64,000 nucleotides of DNA. Origin: Defluviicoccus sp. (GTDB lineage Bacteria > Pseudomonadota > Alphaproteobacteria > MPNO01). The position numbers and the translations under genes were made by a program. The notes below the pieces were generated by a model that was not told where the DNA came from, ran no database searches, and saw nothing but the letters and a program-made list of their open reading frames with translations. Every line of letters starts with the position of its first letter. Within the stretch, counting starts at the first letter, position 1. Below are positions 52,164 through 60,243 of the stretch, piece by piece. The stretch spans positions 23,116-87,115 of the forward strand of contig JAPPIT010000043.1 in assembly GCA_028820505.1 (NCBI GenBank). The letters are read 5' to 3'.

Positions 52164-52652
52164 TCAGAACTTGATGGCCGCAAGCAGCGCCGCCAGGTAG
52201 ACGGCCGCGGTGCCGATCTGCGACGTGGTGACCCACTTGATCGTGGCGGCCGACGACTGCGCGATCTTCGTTTCGAGCGCGCTGCACCGAGCGTCGATCT
52301 TGTGATCGAGAGACGCATATCGCTCGTCGATCTTGTGATCGAGAGACGCGTATCGCTCGTCGATCTTGTGATCGAGAGACGCGTATCGCTCGTCGATCTT
52401 GCGATCGAGGGACTCGTACCGCGCGTCGATCCTCTGTTCGATGACTTCGAACTTCAGTTCCATGATCTCACGCAGGCGGTCGGTCTCGGCACACAGCCGG
52501 TCGATGTCCTTGCCCGTCGCCAGGTCGCGGTCGGCCCAGCGCAGGTGCAGCCGGACGATGACGCCCGCCTGATCCGGCGGCATCCCGGCGGCGACCAGTT
52601 CCTCGACGGCGCGCTGGGTGTCGAACGGCGAGGTGGAAGACCTTTCTCCCAT
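52164..52652 (-). CDS. Coiled-coil protein with 11-residue repeats and a C-terminal membrane anchor
   Basis: 162 residues. Residues about 10-50 (TQRAVEELVAAGMPPDQAGV) resemble the start of DUF1640-like coiled-coil proteins. Then come four near-perfect 11-residue repeats, with KIDERYASLDH in the middle ones, giving a long coiled coil. The C terminus TAAVYLAALLAAIKF is hydrophobic and could anchor it in a membrane. It converges on the molybdate-type regulator with 2 nt between stops. Function is unknown. Confidence 0.7.
   Translation of the reverse strand: MGERSSTSPFDTQRAVEELVAAGMPPDQAGVIVRLHLRWADRDLATGKDIDRLCAETDRLREIMELKFEVIEQRIDARYESLDRKIDERYASLDHKIDERYASLDHKIDERYASLDHKIDARCSALETKIAQSSAATIKWVTTSQIGTAAVYLAALLAAIKF
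52292..52423. repeat. 33-bp tandem repeat, four copies
   Basis: Units start at 52292, 52325, 52358 and 52391 (CGTCGATCTTGTGATCGAGA...). The first three are nearly identical and the fourth is more diverged. They encode the 11-residue repeats of the coiled-coil protein on the minus strand. Confidence 0.9.
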
Positions 52653-52703
52653 GCGCCCATTCTATAACGAACACGCTATGGTTGTAAACCATCCGAGCAT
52701 GGC

Positions 52704-53492
52704 CTACCCGTCATCGCGCGCGAGCGAGGGGACGCAGACGGTCCTTCCGTCGGCCAGCGCCTCGACCTTGACATCGACGCCGTAGACCGAAGACAGCGCG
52801 TCCGCCGTCAGGGCGTCTTGCGGCGCGCCCGTCGCCCGAACCCGGCCCTCGTGGAGGAGGGCGACGCCGGTGCCGACGGCGAAGGCGTGGTCCGGGTCGT
52901 GGGTCGACAGGATCACCGTGAGCCCGTCCGCGGCGAGCCCGGCGACCTCGCGCAGCACCAGCGTCTGATTGCCGAAATCGAGGCTGGCGGTGGGCTCGTC
53001 CATGACCAGGACGGGCGTCTCCTGGGCGAGCGCGCGGGCGATCAGCACCAGCTGCCGCTGGCCGCCGGAGAGCCGGGTGTAGTCGGAATGGGCGAGGTCC
53101 TCGATGCGGAGCCTGGCGAGCGCGTTCATCGCCGCTTCCCGGTCGGCCTCGCCGGGCTGCGAGAAGAGGCCGAGCCGAGCCGTTCGGCCCATCGTCACGA
53201 CCTCCAGCACCGGATAGGCGAAGGGCGCGGCGTGGGCCTGCGGGACGTAGGCGGCGCGGGTCGCGATCTCGGTCCGCGCGAGAGACCCGAGCGTCCGGCC
53301 GCCGAGCAGCACCTCGCCGCCGCGCGCCGGGATCAGCCCGAGCAGGGTCTTGAACAGGGTCGTCTTGCCGGACCCGTTGGGGCCCAGCAGGCACAGCACC
53401 TCGCCCGGCCCGGCGCCGACCTCGATGCCGCTGCCGACCTCGTGGCCGGGATAGCCGATGGCGAGACCGCGGGTCTCGACCGTCACGCCCAT
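52704..53492 (-). CDS. ABC transporter ATPase of the FecE/BtuD/MolC type
   Basis: 262 residues. Walker A is LCLLGPNGSGKTTLFKTLLG, with AAYVPQAHAAPFAYPVLEVV (Q-loop), the signature TRLSGGQRQLVLIARALAQ and Walker B LVMDEPTASLDFGNQ, followed by LSTHDPDHAF. The pattern is of siderophore/B12/MolC-type importers. It is the last gene of a substrate-binding protein-permease-ATPase set and overlaps the permease by 10 bp. Confidence 0.9.
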   Translation of the reverse strand: MGVTVETRGLAIGYPGHEVGSGIEVGAGPGEVLCLLGPNGSGKTTLFKTLLGLIPARGGEVLLGGRTLGSLARTEIATRAAYVPQAHAAPFAYPVLEVVTMGRTARLGLFSQPGEADREAAMNALARLRIEDLAHSDYTRLSGGQRQLVLIARALAQETPVLVMDEPTASLDFGNQTLVLREVAGLAADGLTVILSTHDPDHAFAVGTGVALLHEGRVRATGAPQDALTADALSSVYGVDVKVEALADGRTVCVPSLARDDG

Positions 53493-54514
53493 GTCCGCCG
53501 CCCCCGCGCGAGAAGCCAGAGGAAGAACGGCGCGCCGACCACGGCGGTGAGGATGCCGAGCGGCACTTCGACGGCGGAGACGGTGCGCGCGAGCGTGTCG
53601 GTGGCGAGCATGTAGCCCGCGCCCAGGAGCGCCGCCGCCGGCAGGAGCTGCCCGAAGCCGGGGCCCACGAGCATCCGCGCGATATGCGGGATCACCAGCC
53701 CGACCCAGCCGACGACGCCCGCGACCGCGACGACGCTCGCCGTGATCAGCGTGGCGCAGACGATCACCACCAGCCTGAGACGCCCCGCCTCGACCCCGAG
53801 CGCGCGCGCCTCCTCGTCGCCGAGCGCGAGCACGTTGATCCGCCAGCGCAGCAGCACGAGCGGCACCAGCCCGGCCAGCACCACGGGCGCGGCGGGCAGG
53901 ATGTCCTCGGTCTTCACCCCGGCGAGGCTGCCGAGCAGCCAGAAGGTGATCGCCGGAAGCTGGTCGTAGGGATCGGCCAGCACCTTCAGCAGCGAGGTCG
54001 CCGCGCCCGTCAGCGCGCCCACCACCACGCCCGCCAGCACGAGGATCAGCGTGCGGTCGCCGACCCGGACCGAGGCGGCGACGAAGCCGACCAGCGCCAC
54101 CGCGGCGAGACCGCCCGCGAACCCCATCAGCTGGATCGCGATGACCGGGAGCGACAGGAAGATGCCGAGCACCGCGCCCAGCCCGGCGCCCGCCGAGACG
54201 CCGAGGATGTCGGGCGAGACCAGCGGGTTGCGGAACAGCGTCTGGTAGCACGCCCCGGCGGCGGCGAGCGCGGCGCCGACCAGCAGCGAGGCCGCCACCC
54301 GGGGCAGGCGGATCGAGAGCAGCACGGTCTCCGCCTGCCCCCTGCCCTCGCCGCCCGCGAGGATCGCCAGCGCCTCGCCGAGCCCCAGCGGATAGGGCCC
54401 GATCAGCAACGCGCCGAACGAGCCGACGACCAGCGCGGCGGCGAGCCAGAGCGACGTTCCGCCCCGTGCGCCGCCGGCGATCCGGGCGCTCAGGGCGCGC
54501 GTCCCTTCGCCCAT
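53483..54514 (-). CDS. ABC transporter permease of the FecCD/BtuC/MolB-partner type
   Basis: 343 residues with about ten membrane helices. Family marks are LLSIRLPRVAASLLVGAALA, CYQTLFRNPLVSPDILGVSA with GAGLGAVLGIF, FWLLGSLAGVKTEDILP, and VVGWVGLVIPHIARMLVGPG. These are diagnostic of the BtuC/FecCD permease family. Its start lies inside the substrate-binding protein gene (25-bp overlap). It could carry iron chelates, cobalamin or molybdate; the context favours an oxyanion. Confidence 0.92.
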   Translation of the reverse strand: MGEGTRALSARIAGGARGGTSLWLAAALVVGSFGALLIGPYPLGLGEALAILAGGEGRGQAETVLLSIRLPRVAASLLVGAALAAAGACYQTLFRNPLVSPDILGVSAGAGLGAVLGIFLSLPVIAIQLMGFAGGLAAVALVGFVAASVRVGDRTLILVLAGVVVGALTGAATSLLKVLADPYDQLPAITFWLLGSLAGVKTEDILPAAPVVLAGLVPLVLLRWRINVLALGDEEARALGVEAGRLRLVVIVCATLITASVVAVAGVVGWVGLVIPHIARMLVGPGFGQLLPAAALLGAGYMLATDTLARTVSAVEVPLGILTAVVGAPFFLWLLARGRRTWA

Positions 54515-55527
54515 TCGAGCAGCCGGTCGAGCTCGGCCTCGCCCAGGTCGACATGGTACCAGAGCCGGTAGAACGCGGCGGCGTCGGCGCGCAGGTCGCC
54601 CTTCCAGCGCTCCGGATAGAAGAGCCCCGCCAGCCACTTCAGCCCGATCAGCCGATTGACCGAGGGCGGTCGGTCGATCCAGCCGAACGGCGCGGTGGGC
54701 GAGAGATAGACCCGGCCCCGGCGGACCGCCGCGATCCCCCGCCACAGCGGATCGCGCCAGACCCGGGCGAAGAAGATGCGGTCCCAGGTGACGATCGTGT
54801 CGGGGTCGGCCACGATCACCTGCTCGGGCGAGGCCTGCACCAGCCCGTAGCGGCCCGGCACCTCCGCCACGTTGCGCCCGCCGGCGCGCTCGACGATCTC
54901 GGTGTTGATCGAGCCCTTGAGCCCGGTCTCCAGCCCGTCCGGGCCGCGCGCGAGATAGACGCGGGGGCGCCTGTCCGGCGGCACCGCGCCGAGCGCCTCG
55001 TCCAGCGCGGCGAAGGTCGCCTCCACGTCGCGGGCGAGCGCCTCGCCGCGCTCCGGCGCGCCGAGCGCACGCCCGATCAGGCGGAGCGAACGCGCGGTCT
55101 CGGAAAACCGGCCGTTCACGAGGATGTAGGGGATGCCGGTCTGTTCCTGGACCCGGTTGGCGAGGTCGATATAGGTGCCGCGCACCGAGCCGAAATCGAC
55201 GATCAGGTCGGGCTTCAACGCGAGCACGCGCTCTAGGTTCGCCTCCCCGCCCCGCCCGGTGAGCCGTCCGGTCTCGGGCAGGTCGCGGTAGGGCGCCGCG
55301 ATGTAGGGCTTCTCATAGTCCCTGAGCGCCCGCGGCCAGCCCAGCAGCACCTCGGGCCTGAGCGCATAGATCGCGATCGAGGCCGGCGGGCCGGACGCGA
55401 AGACACGCGTCACGGTATCGGGGATCGCCACCGTGCGGCCGGCCGAGTCGGTGACCGTGCGCGCGTCGGCCGGAGCGGCGAGGAGCACGAGGCCGGCAAG
55501 GGCGGGGATGAGGGTGCGGGGGGTCAT
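54490..55527 (-). CDS. ABC transporter substrate-binding protein, FecB/BtuF/MolB-like
   Basis: 345 residues with a signal peptide (about 1-22, LIPALAGLVLLAAPADA). The class III binding-protein fold shows RTVAIPDTVTRVFASGPPAS, LLGWPRALRDYEKPYIAA, GEANLERVLALKPDLIVDFG and VYLSPTAPFGWIDRPPSVNR. This type, with its FASGPPAS and GWIDRPPS motifs, differs from classical siderophore binders and may bind molybdate or tungstate, as Haemophilus MolB does. A molybdate-type regulator and tup operon lie on either side. Iron or cobalamin remains possible. Confidence 0.82.
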   Translation of the reverse strand: MTPRTLIPALAGLVLLAAPADARTVTDSAGRTVAIPDTVTRVFASGPPASIAIYALRPEVLLGWPRALRDYEKPYIAAPYRDLPETGRLTGRGGEANLERVLALKPDLIVDFGSVRGTYIDLANRVQEQTGIPYILVNGRFSETARSLRLIGRALGAPERGEALARDVEATFAALDEALGAVPPDRRPRVYLARGPDGLETGLKGSINTEIVERAGGRNVAEVPGRYGLVQASPEQVIVADPDTIVTWDRIFFARVWRDPLWRGIAAVRRGRVYLSPTAPFGWIDRPPSVNRLIGLKWLAGLFYPERWKGDLRADAAAFYRLWYHVDLGEAELDRLLEWAKGRAP

Positions 55528-55652
55528 TGCGGCTCCGACGCCAACATATCAGGAAGAGCCGCCGCGCAGGAGCGGCGGACCGCTCGCTCGTTGACACCGA
55601 TGGAGCGCGATCGCAAGGTCCCGGCAGGCAAAAAACAGCGGAGAACCTTTCC

Positions 55653-56417
55653 ATGGCGGTTATCGTTCCGGCCGACAAATCCGTGGCCGCGCTGGAGGGT
55701 ATCCACCTTTACCACGGCGATATCTCGAACTGCTCGATGCGGGTCCGCATGACGCTGAGCGAGAAGGGTCTGCGGTGGACCAGCCATCACCTCGACCTGA
55801 AGCTGAAGGAAAACGTTTCGGACGCGTATTTCGGCATCAATCCGAACGGCCTGGTGCCGACCCTGATCGACAACGGCGTCGTCCATATCGAATCCAACGA
55901 CATCATCGACTATCTCGACGAGACCTACCCCGAACCCTCGCTGCGTCCGGCGGGCGATGAGGACGGGATGCTCGAATGGCTTCATCTTGCCGCAGCCATC
56001 CACGTGCCGGCGGTCAAGCCCTATGTCTACGCGACCAAGATGCAGAAGAAACTGAAGAAAACCGCCGAGGAGCAGGAAAGGTACGACGCGCTTCAGAAGA
56101 ACCGGGAGCTGAAGACGTTTCACGCACGGCACGCCGGTGGCAGCGAGCTGGGCGAGGCGGACATCGCGAGCGCGCGCGAGACGCTCGGGGCGTGTTTCGA
56201 CAAGCTCGAAAACGCGCTCGAGGGCCGCCGGTGGATCATGGGCGACCGGTTCACCCTGGCGGACATTTCCTGGATCCCCGTGCATTTCGTGCTCGTCGGA
56301 TGCGGCTATCCGATCGAGCCATACCCGAACGTCTCGCGCTGGGCGGCGGCCCATCGGGACCGGGAGAGCTACCGGGAGGGCATCCTGAAATGGTGCCCGG
56401 ATTTCTCGAAAGTCTGA
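55653..56417 (+). CDS. Glutathione S-transferase family protein
   Basis: 254 residues. The N-terminal thioredoxin-like domain begins HLYHGDISNCSMRVRMTLSE, with an SNCSM active-site segment, and has NPNGLVPTLIDNG and HIESNDIIDYLDETYPEP, the glutathione-contact residues. The all-helical C-terminal domain ends WIMGDRFTLADISWIPVHFV. This is a classical soluble GST; the Cys/Ser at the start of helix 1 suggests a beta/omega-like or dehalogenase-related form. It stands alone between the MolBCA-like and tup operons. Substrate unknown. Confidence 0.88.
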   Translation: MAVIVPADKSVAALEGIHLYHGDISNCSMRVRMTLSEKGLRWTSHHLDLKLKENVSDAYFGINPNGLVPTLIDNGVVHIESNDIIDYLDETYPEPSLRPAGDEDGMLEWLHLAAAIHVPAVKPYVYATKMQKKLKKTAEEQERYDALQKNRELKTFHARHAGGSELGEADIASARETLGACFDKLENALEGRRWIMGDRFTLADISWIPVHFVLVGCGYPIEPYPNVSRWAAAHRDRESYREGILKWCPDFSKV

Positions 56418-56426
56418 GCCGCCGGC

Positions 56427-57254
56427 TCATCGCACCCGTCCCCGCCGCGCCGCGTTGGGGAAGAACAGCTGCTGCCCGTCCACCCGGTAGGACGCGATCG
56501 CCGCCTGGCCCTCGTCCGACAGGATCCAGTCGACGAACCGCCTGGCGAGCGCCGCCTTCGCGCGCGGGTGGCGCGCCTTGCTCACCGCTACGACGCCGTA
56601 CTGGTTGAACAGCCGAGGGTCGCCCTCGACCGCGATCCGGTGGCCGCGCTTGTTGCCGAAGGCGATCCAGGTCGCGCGGTCGGTCAGAACGTAGGCGCCC
56701 ATGCCGACGCCCGTGTTCAGCGTCGCCCCCATGCCGGAGCCGGTCTCGCGATACCAGGTGCCGGAGTGCGCCGCCGGGTCGATCCCCGCCGCCCGCCAGA
56801 GGCGCAGCTCCGCCTTGTGGGTGCCGCTGTCGTCGCCGCGCGAGGCGAAGACCGCCCGCGCCCGGGCGATCGCGGCGAGCGCGGCGGCGGCGTCCCGCGC
56901 GCCGGCGATCCGGGCCGGGTCGGCGGCCGGGCCGACGATCGCGAAGTCGTTGTACATCACGTCGTGGCGCGCGCCGCCGTGGCCCGCGGCGACGAACCGC
57001 TCCTCGGCCTCCCTGTCGTGCACCAGCAGCACGTCGCCGTCGCCCCGGGCGGCGTTGCGGATCGCCTGGCCGGTGCCGACCGCGACCACCCGCGCCTCGA
57101 TCCCGGTGCTGGCGCGGAACTTCGGCAGGATGAAATCGAACAGGCCCGAGTTCCGGGTCGACGTGGTGGACTGGAGAATTATGAACCGCTCCTCCGCCGC
57201 CGCGGCGCCGGCGAGCAGGGCGGCCAGCAGGAGGACGGGCGCGCGGCGGATCAC
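56427..57254 (-). CDS. tupA: Tungstate-binding protein TupA
   Basis: 275 residues from GTG overlapping the tupC stop (GTGA). Signal peptide about 1-22 (IRRAPVLLLAALLAGAAAAE). The mature N terminus ILQSTTSTRNSGLFDFILPK is the hallmark TTSTxxSG oxyanion loop of TupA. FASRGDDSGTHKAELRLWRA and TWYRETGSGMGATLNTGVGM with ISxxAY-type YVLTDRATWI complete the site. It binds tungstate with high selectivity over molybdate. A shortened relative of this domain is fused to cytochrome c at 62991-63770. Confidence 0.93.
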   Translation of the reverse strand: MIRRAPVLLLAALLAGAAAAEERFIILQSTTSTRNSGLFDFILPKFRASTGIEARVVAVGTGQAIRNAARGDGDVLLVHDREAEERFVAAGHGGARHDVMYNDFAIVGPAADPARIAGARDAAAALAAIARARAVFASRGDDSGTHKAELRLWRAAGIDPAAHSGTWYRETGSGMGATLNTGVGMGAYVLTDRATWIAFGNKRGHRIAVEGDPRLFNQYGVVAVSKARHPRAKAALARRFVDWILSDEGQAAIASYRVDGQQLFFPNAARRGRVR

Positions 57255-57982
57255 CGGGCGGCGCCGACATGGAGCCGGCCCTCGAGCCAGGCGCGCGCGG
57301 GCTCGGACCGCGGCGCGTCGAGCACCTGCGCCGTACTGCCCGCCTCGGCGACGCGCCCGGCGTCGAGGAACACCAGCTCGTCGGCGAGCCGGCGCGCCTG
57401 CCCGGCGTCGTGGGTCACGGTGACGGTCGCGACGCCGCTCTCCCGCGCCTCGCGGATCAGCGCCTCGACCGCCTGGGTCGAGGCGGGGTCGAGGCTCGCC
57501 GTCGGCTCGTCGAGGAGCAGGAGCTCGGGGGCGCAGGCGAGCGCCCGGGCGACCGCGAGGCGCTGCTGCTCGCCGGCCGACAGCACCCGGGCCGGCCGGT
57601 GGGCGAGGCCGCGGAGCCGGGCGCGTTCGACCGCCTCTTCCTGGCGCGCGGCGCGCTCCGCGCCGGCGATCCCGCGCGCCGCCAGCGCGAAGCGGAGGTT
57701 GGCCCCGACCGAGCGGCGCAGCATCACCGGGCGCTGGAACACCATCGCCTGGGCGCGCCGTGCCGCGCGGTCGAGCGGGCCGCCGCGCCACCTGACCTCG
57801 CCTGCGGCCGGCGCGATCAGCCCGTGCAGCAGGCGGAGCAGCAGGCTCTTGCCGGCCCCGTTCGCGCCCATGACCGCGACGCTCGCGCCGGCGCGGACGT
57901 CGATGTCGACGCCGTCGACCGGCCGCCCGCCGCCGGCCTCGAAGGCGAGCCCGCGCGCGCTCAACAGCGCCGTCTCAGGCAT
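57251..57982 (-). CDS. tupC: Tungstate ABC transporter ATPase TupC
   Basis: 243 residues. Walker A VMGANGAGKSLLLRLLHGLI, Q-loop MVFQRPVMLRRSVGANLRFA, signature VLSAGEQQRLAVARALACAP (A in place of the first G) and Walker B LLLLDEPTASLDPASTQAVE are present. TVTHDAGQARRLADELVFLD is the H-switch. The protein is short, without a ModC-type C-terminal regulatory domain, as expected for TupC. It overlaps tupB by 8 bp. Confidence 0.93.
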   Translation of the reverse strand: MPETALLSARGLAFEAGGGRPVDGVDIDVRAGASVAVMGANGAGKSLLLRLLHGLIAPAAGEVRWRGGPLDRAARRAQAMVFQRPVMLRRSVGANLRFALAARGIAGAERAARQEEAVERARLRGLAHRPARVLSAGEQQRLAVARALACAPELLLLDEPTASLDPASTQAVEALIREARESGVATVTVTHDAGQARRLADELVFLDAGRVAEAGSTAQVLDAPRSEPARAWLEGRLHVGAAR

Positions 57983-58682
57983 AGGCGAGCCTGGCGGCGG
58001 AGGCGCGTAGCGTCATCGCCGCCCCGGTCACCGCGACCGCGATCGCCACCAGCACCACCCCGAGCGCCAGCGCGAGCTCGAGATTGCCCTTCGAGGTCTC
58101 GAGCGCGATGGCGGTGGTCATCGTCCTGGTGGCGTGGGCGATGTTGCCGCCGACGATCATCACCGCGCCGACCTCCGCCACCGCGCGGCCGAAGCCGGCG
58201 AGCGCCACCGTCAGGAGGGCGTAGCGCGCGTCCCACAGCAGCGCCGTCAGCCGCCGCAGCGGGCCGACCCCGAGCGAGGCGAACTGCTCGGCATACTCGC
58301 GGTCGAGATCCTCGACGACCTGGCGGGTCAGCGCGGCGACGATCGGCGCGACCAGGATGGTCTGGGCGATCGTCATCGCGGCGGGGGTGTAGAGGAGCCC
58401 CAGCACCCCGAACGGCCCGGCGGCCGAGAGCATCAGGTAGACGACCAGCCCCACCACCACCGGCGGCAGCCCCATCAGGGCGTTGAGCACGACCGAGGCG
58501 GCCGCCCGTCCCGGGAACCGGAAGGCGCCCACCGCCGCGCCGAGCGGCAGCCCGATCAGGCAGGCGACCGCCACCGCGCCCAGGCTCACCCGGAGCGACA
58601 GCCCGACGATCCCGATCAGCTCCGCGTCCCCGCCGACGATCAGCCCGACCGCCCGCCCCAGCGCCTGCCAGAACCCGTCCAT
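57975..58682 (-). CDS. tupB: Tungstate ABC transporter permease TupB
   Basis: 235 residues from ATG 58682, with AAGGAG 12 nt and AGGAA immediately upstream; the frame is open further but the upstream part is promoter-like. TupB/ModB features are LRVSLGAVAVACLIGLPLGA, LNALMGLPPVVVGLVVYLML and the EAA loop AEQFASLGVGPLRRLTALLW. FGRAVAEVGAVMIVGGNIAH is a strong Tup family mark. It has about five helices and forms the inner-membrane channel. First gene of tupB-tupC-tupA. Confidence 0.93.
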   Translation of the reverse strand: MDGFWQALGRAVGLIVGGDAELIGIVGLSLRVSLGAVAVACLIGLPLGAAVGAFRFPGRAAASVVLNALMGLPPVVVGLVVYLMLSAAGPFGVLGLLYTPAAMTIAQTILVAPIVAALTRQVVEDLDREYAEQFASLGVGPLRRLTALLWDARYALLTVALAGFGRAVAEVGAVMIVGGNIAHATRTMTTAIALETSKGNLELALALGVVLVAIAVAVTGAAMTLRASAARLAYA

Positions 58683-58798
58683 TTCCTGCAAAATCTCCTT
58701 GCCGAAATTTATACACTGAAACAGCATCATATGCACAACAGGCGACATGCCGGGTTCCGAACGGGCGCATGGGCGTGTTTCCGAGGGAGAGGGCACGG

Positions 58799-58827
58799 AA
58801 AAAGGGCGCCGACGGTGCCGGCGCCCT
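58799..58827 (-). terminator. Rho-independent terminator in the tupB upstream region
   Basis: Read on the minus strand, AGGGCGCCG and CGGCGCCCT form a perfect 9-bp GC-rich stem with a 7-nt loop, followed by five T residues. The plus-strand reading has no T-run. It lies 117 bp before tupB and about 20 bp beyond the promoter at 58847-58875. Confidence 0.75.
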
Positions 58828-58846
58828 CGATTCCGCCGATTTAGTA

Positions 58847-58883
58847 AATATGGGTCATTTCGTGTCCCGTGTCAACCCATATT
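58847..58883 (-). promoter_or_regulatory. Promoter with overlapping inverted repeat (candidate operator)
   Basis: On the minus strand, a perfect TTGACA -35 box (58870-58875) is 17 bp from CATATT (58847-58852). AATATGGGT (58847-58855) and ACCCATATT (58875-58883) are perfect 9-bp inverted arms, 19 bp apart, covering the -10 box and touching the -35 box. A regulator bound here would block polymerase. The transcript would meet the terminator at 58827-58799 after about 40 nt. Confidence 0.55.
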
Positions 58884-58950
58884 GTCTATATACGGATAAT
58901 TTGGACGAGCCCCGCTTGCGAGTCGCGCCGGGCTACGCCACAACGGGGCG

Positions 58951-60007
58951 ATGGCGGGGACGGGCGCGAAACTTGCGCAGGCGGTCAAGGCGTATTTCGC
59001 CGACCTCGGCCGGATTCGCGGCTCAGGCGGGGCGACGGGGGAGCTCTCCTACCACCCGGCGCTGCGGAACCTGCTGAACGCCGTCGGCGCGGCGCTCCGG
59101 CCGAAGGTGTTCTGCGTCGGCGAGCTTGCCGACCAGGGCGCGGGGCATCCCGATTTCGGCCTCTACGCGGCGCGGCAGGTCCAGCGGGGCCGGCCGCGCG
59201 AGGGCCGGTTGCCGGAATGCGGCGTCGTCGAGGTCAAGCCCGCCGGCGACGACGCCTGGCTCACCGCCGCGGGCGATCAGGTCAGCCGCTATTGGGGCCG
59301 CTACCGGCCGGTGCTGGTGACGAACATGCGCGACTTCGTGCTCCTTGGCGAGGACGAGGCGGGCCGCCCGGCGCGGCTCGAAACCCTCCGGCTGGCGGAC
59401 GGCGAGGACGCGTTCTGGCGCCGCGTCGAGAAGCCCCGCGCCTTCGCCCGCGAGGCCGGCGCGGGGCTCGCCCGGGTCGAGGCGGCGGGCGATGCGCCGC
59501 AGCTCGCGGCGGTGCGCGGCGCGCGAGGTGGTCCGCTACATGGTCGCCCGGGTGGACAAGGCGTTGAAGGACGACCTCGGGATCCCGGAGGGGCTGGCGG
59601 CGGAGAACGTCTACGTGCTCGATCCCTGCTGCGGCACCGGGGCGTATCTTGCGGAGGTGCTCCGGAGGATCGCCGCCAACCTCGAAGGTCAGGGGCTCGG
59701 CGCGCTTGCCGGCGCACGGGTGAAGCGGGCAGCGACCGAACGGGTGTTCGGGTTCGAGATCATGCCCGCCCCCTTCGTCGTCGCCCACCTCCAGGTCGGG
59801 CTCACCATGCAGGAGCTCGACGCGCCGCTCGCCGACGACGACAGCGAGCGCGCCGGGGTGTTCCTGACCAACGCGCTGACCGGCTGGGAGCCGCACGCGA
59901 CCAAGCCGCTCCCTTTCCCCGAGCTCGAGGAGGAGCGCGACCGGGCGGAGCGGGTGAAACGGGACACGCCGATCCTCGTGGTGCTCGGCAACCGCGCCGT
60001 CGGTTAA
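58951..60007 (+). pseudogene. Decayed Type ISP restriction-modification enzyme (N6 adenine methylase part)
   Basis: Two pieces in different frames. The first (58951 to about 59520) is the N-terminal region of Type ISP enzymes: AYFADLGRIRGSGGATGELS, YHPALRNLLNAVGAALRP, VEVKPAGDDAWLTAAGDQVS and VLVTNMRDFVLLGED. The second (about 59525-60007) begins EVVRYMVARVDKALKDDLGI and has the SAM motif NVYVLDPCCGTGAYLAEVL and ERVFGFEIMPAPFVVAHLQV. The helicase-like and linker region normally between them is missing, and the protein stops at ILVVLGNRAVG, just where the catalytic NPPY should follow. It is non-functional. Confidence 0.85.
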
Positions 60008-60051
60008 GGCGTTTCCGTTCCGGTTGGAACCGTCCCTCCGGTTCTCCCCCA

Positions 60052-60156
60052 CGTCATGGTCGGCGGAGGCCGACCATCCACGTTTTTCCTTTTTGTCTTT
60101 CGTCCGCCCGCCGTACAGAAAAACTCGTGGATGGTCGGCCTCCGCCGACCATGACG
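60052..60156. repeat. Perfect 31-bp inverted repeat
   Basis: CGTCATGGTCGGCGGAGGCC... (60052-60082) is the exact reverse complement of 60126-60156, with a 43-bp spacer of T-rich then GC-rich DNA. A diverged, shorter relative (GGTGGAGGCCGACCTCCATG) is near 63795. It lies between the methylase pseudogene and the convergent DUF6505 gene. Confidence 0.9.
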
Positions 60157-60243
60157 AACGGGGCGATGCTCCGGGACTGGCGGATTTCTCCGCTCGCTGC
60201 GCTCGGTCGAAATGACGGGTGGGGCCGGGCCCGCGCCGCCCCC

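Noticed and set aside
52292..52423. CRISPR-like array
   Set aside because: The repeats are contiguous 33-bp coding units without spacers inside an open frame, and no cas genes are present.
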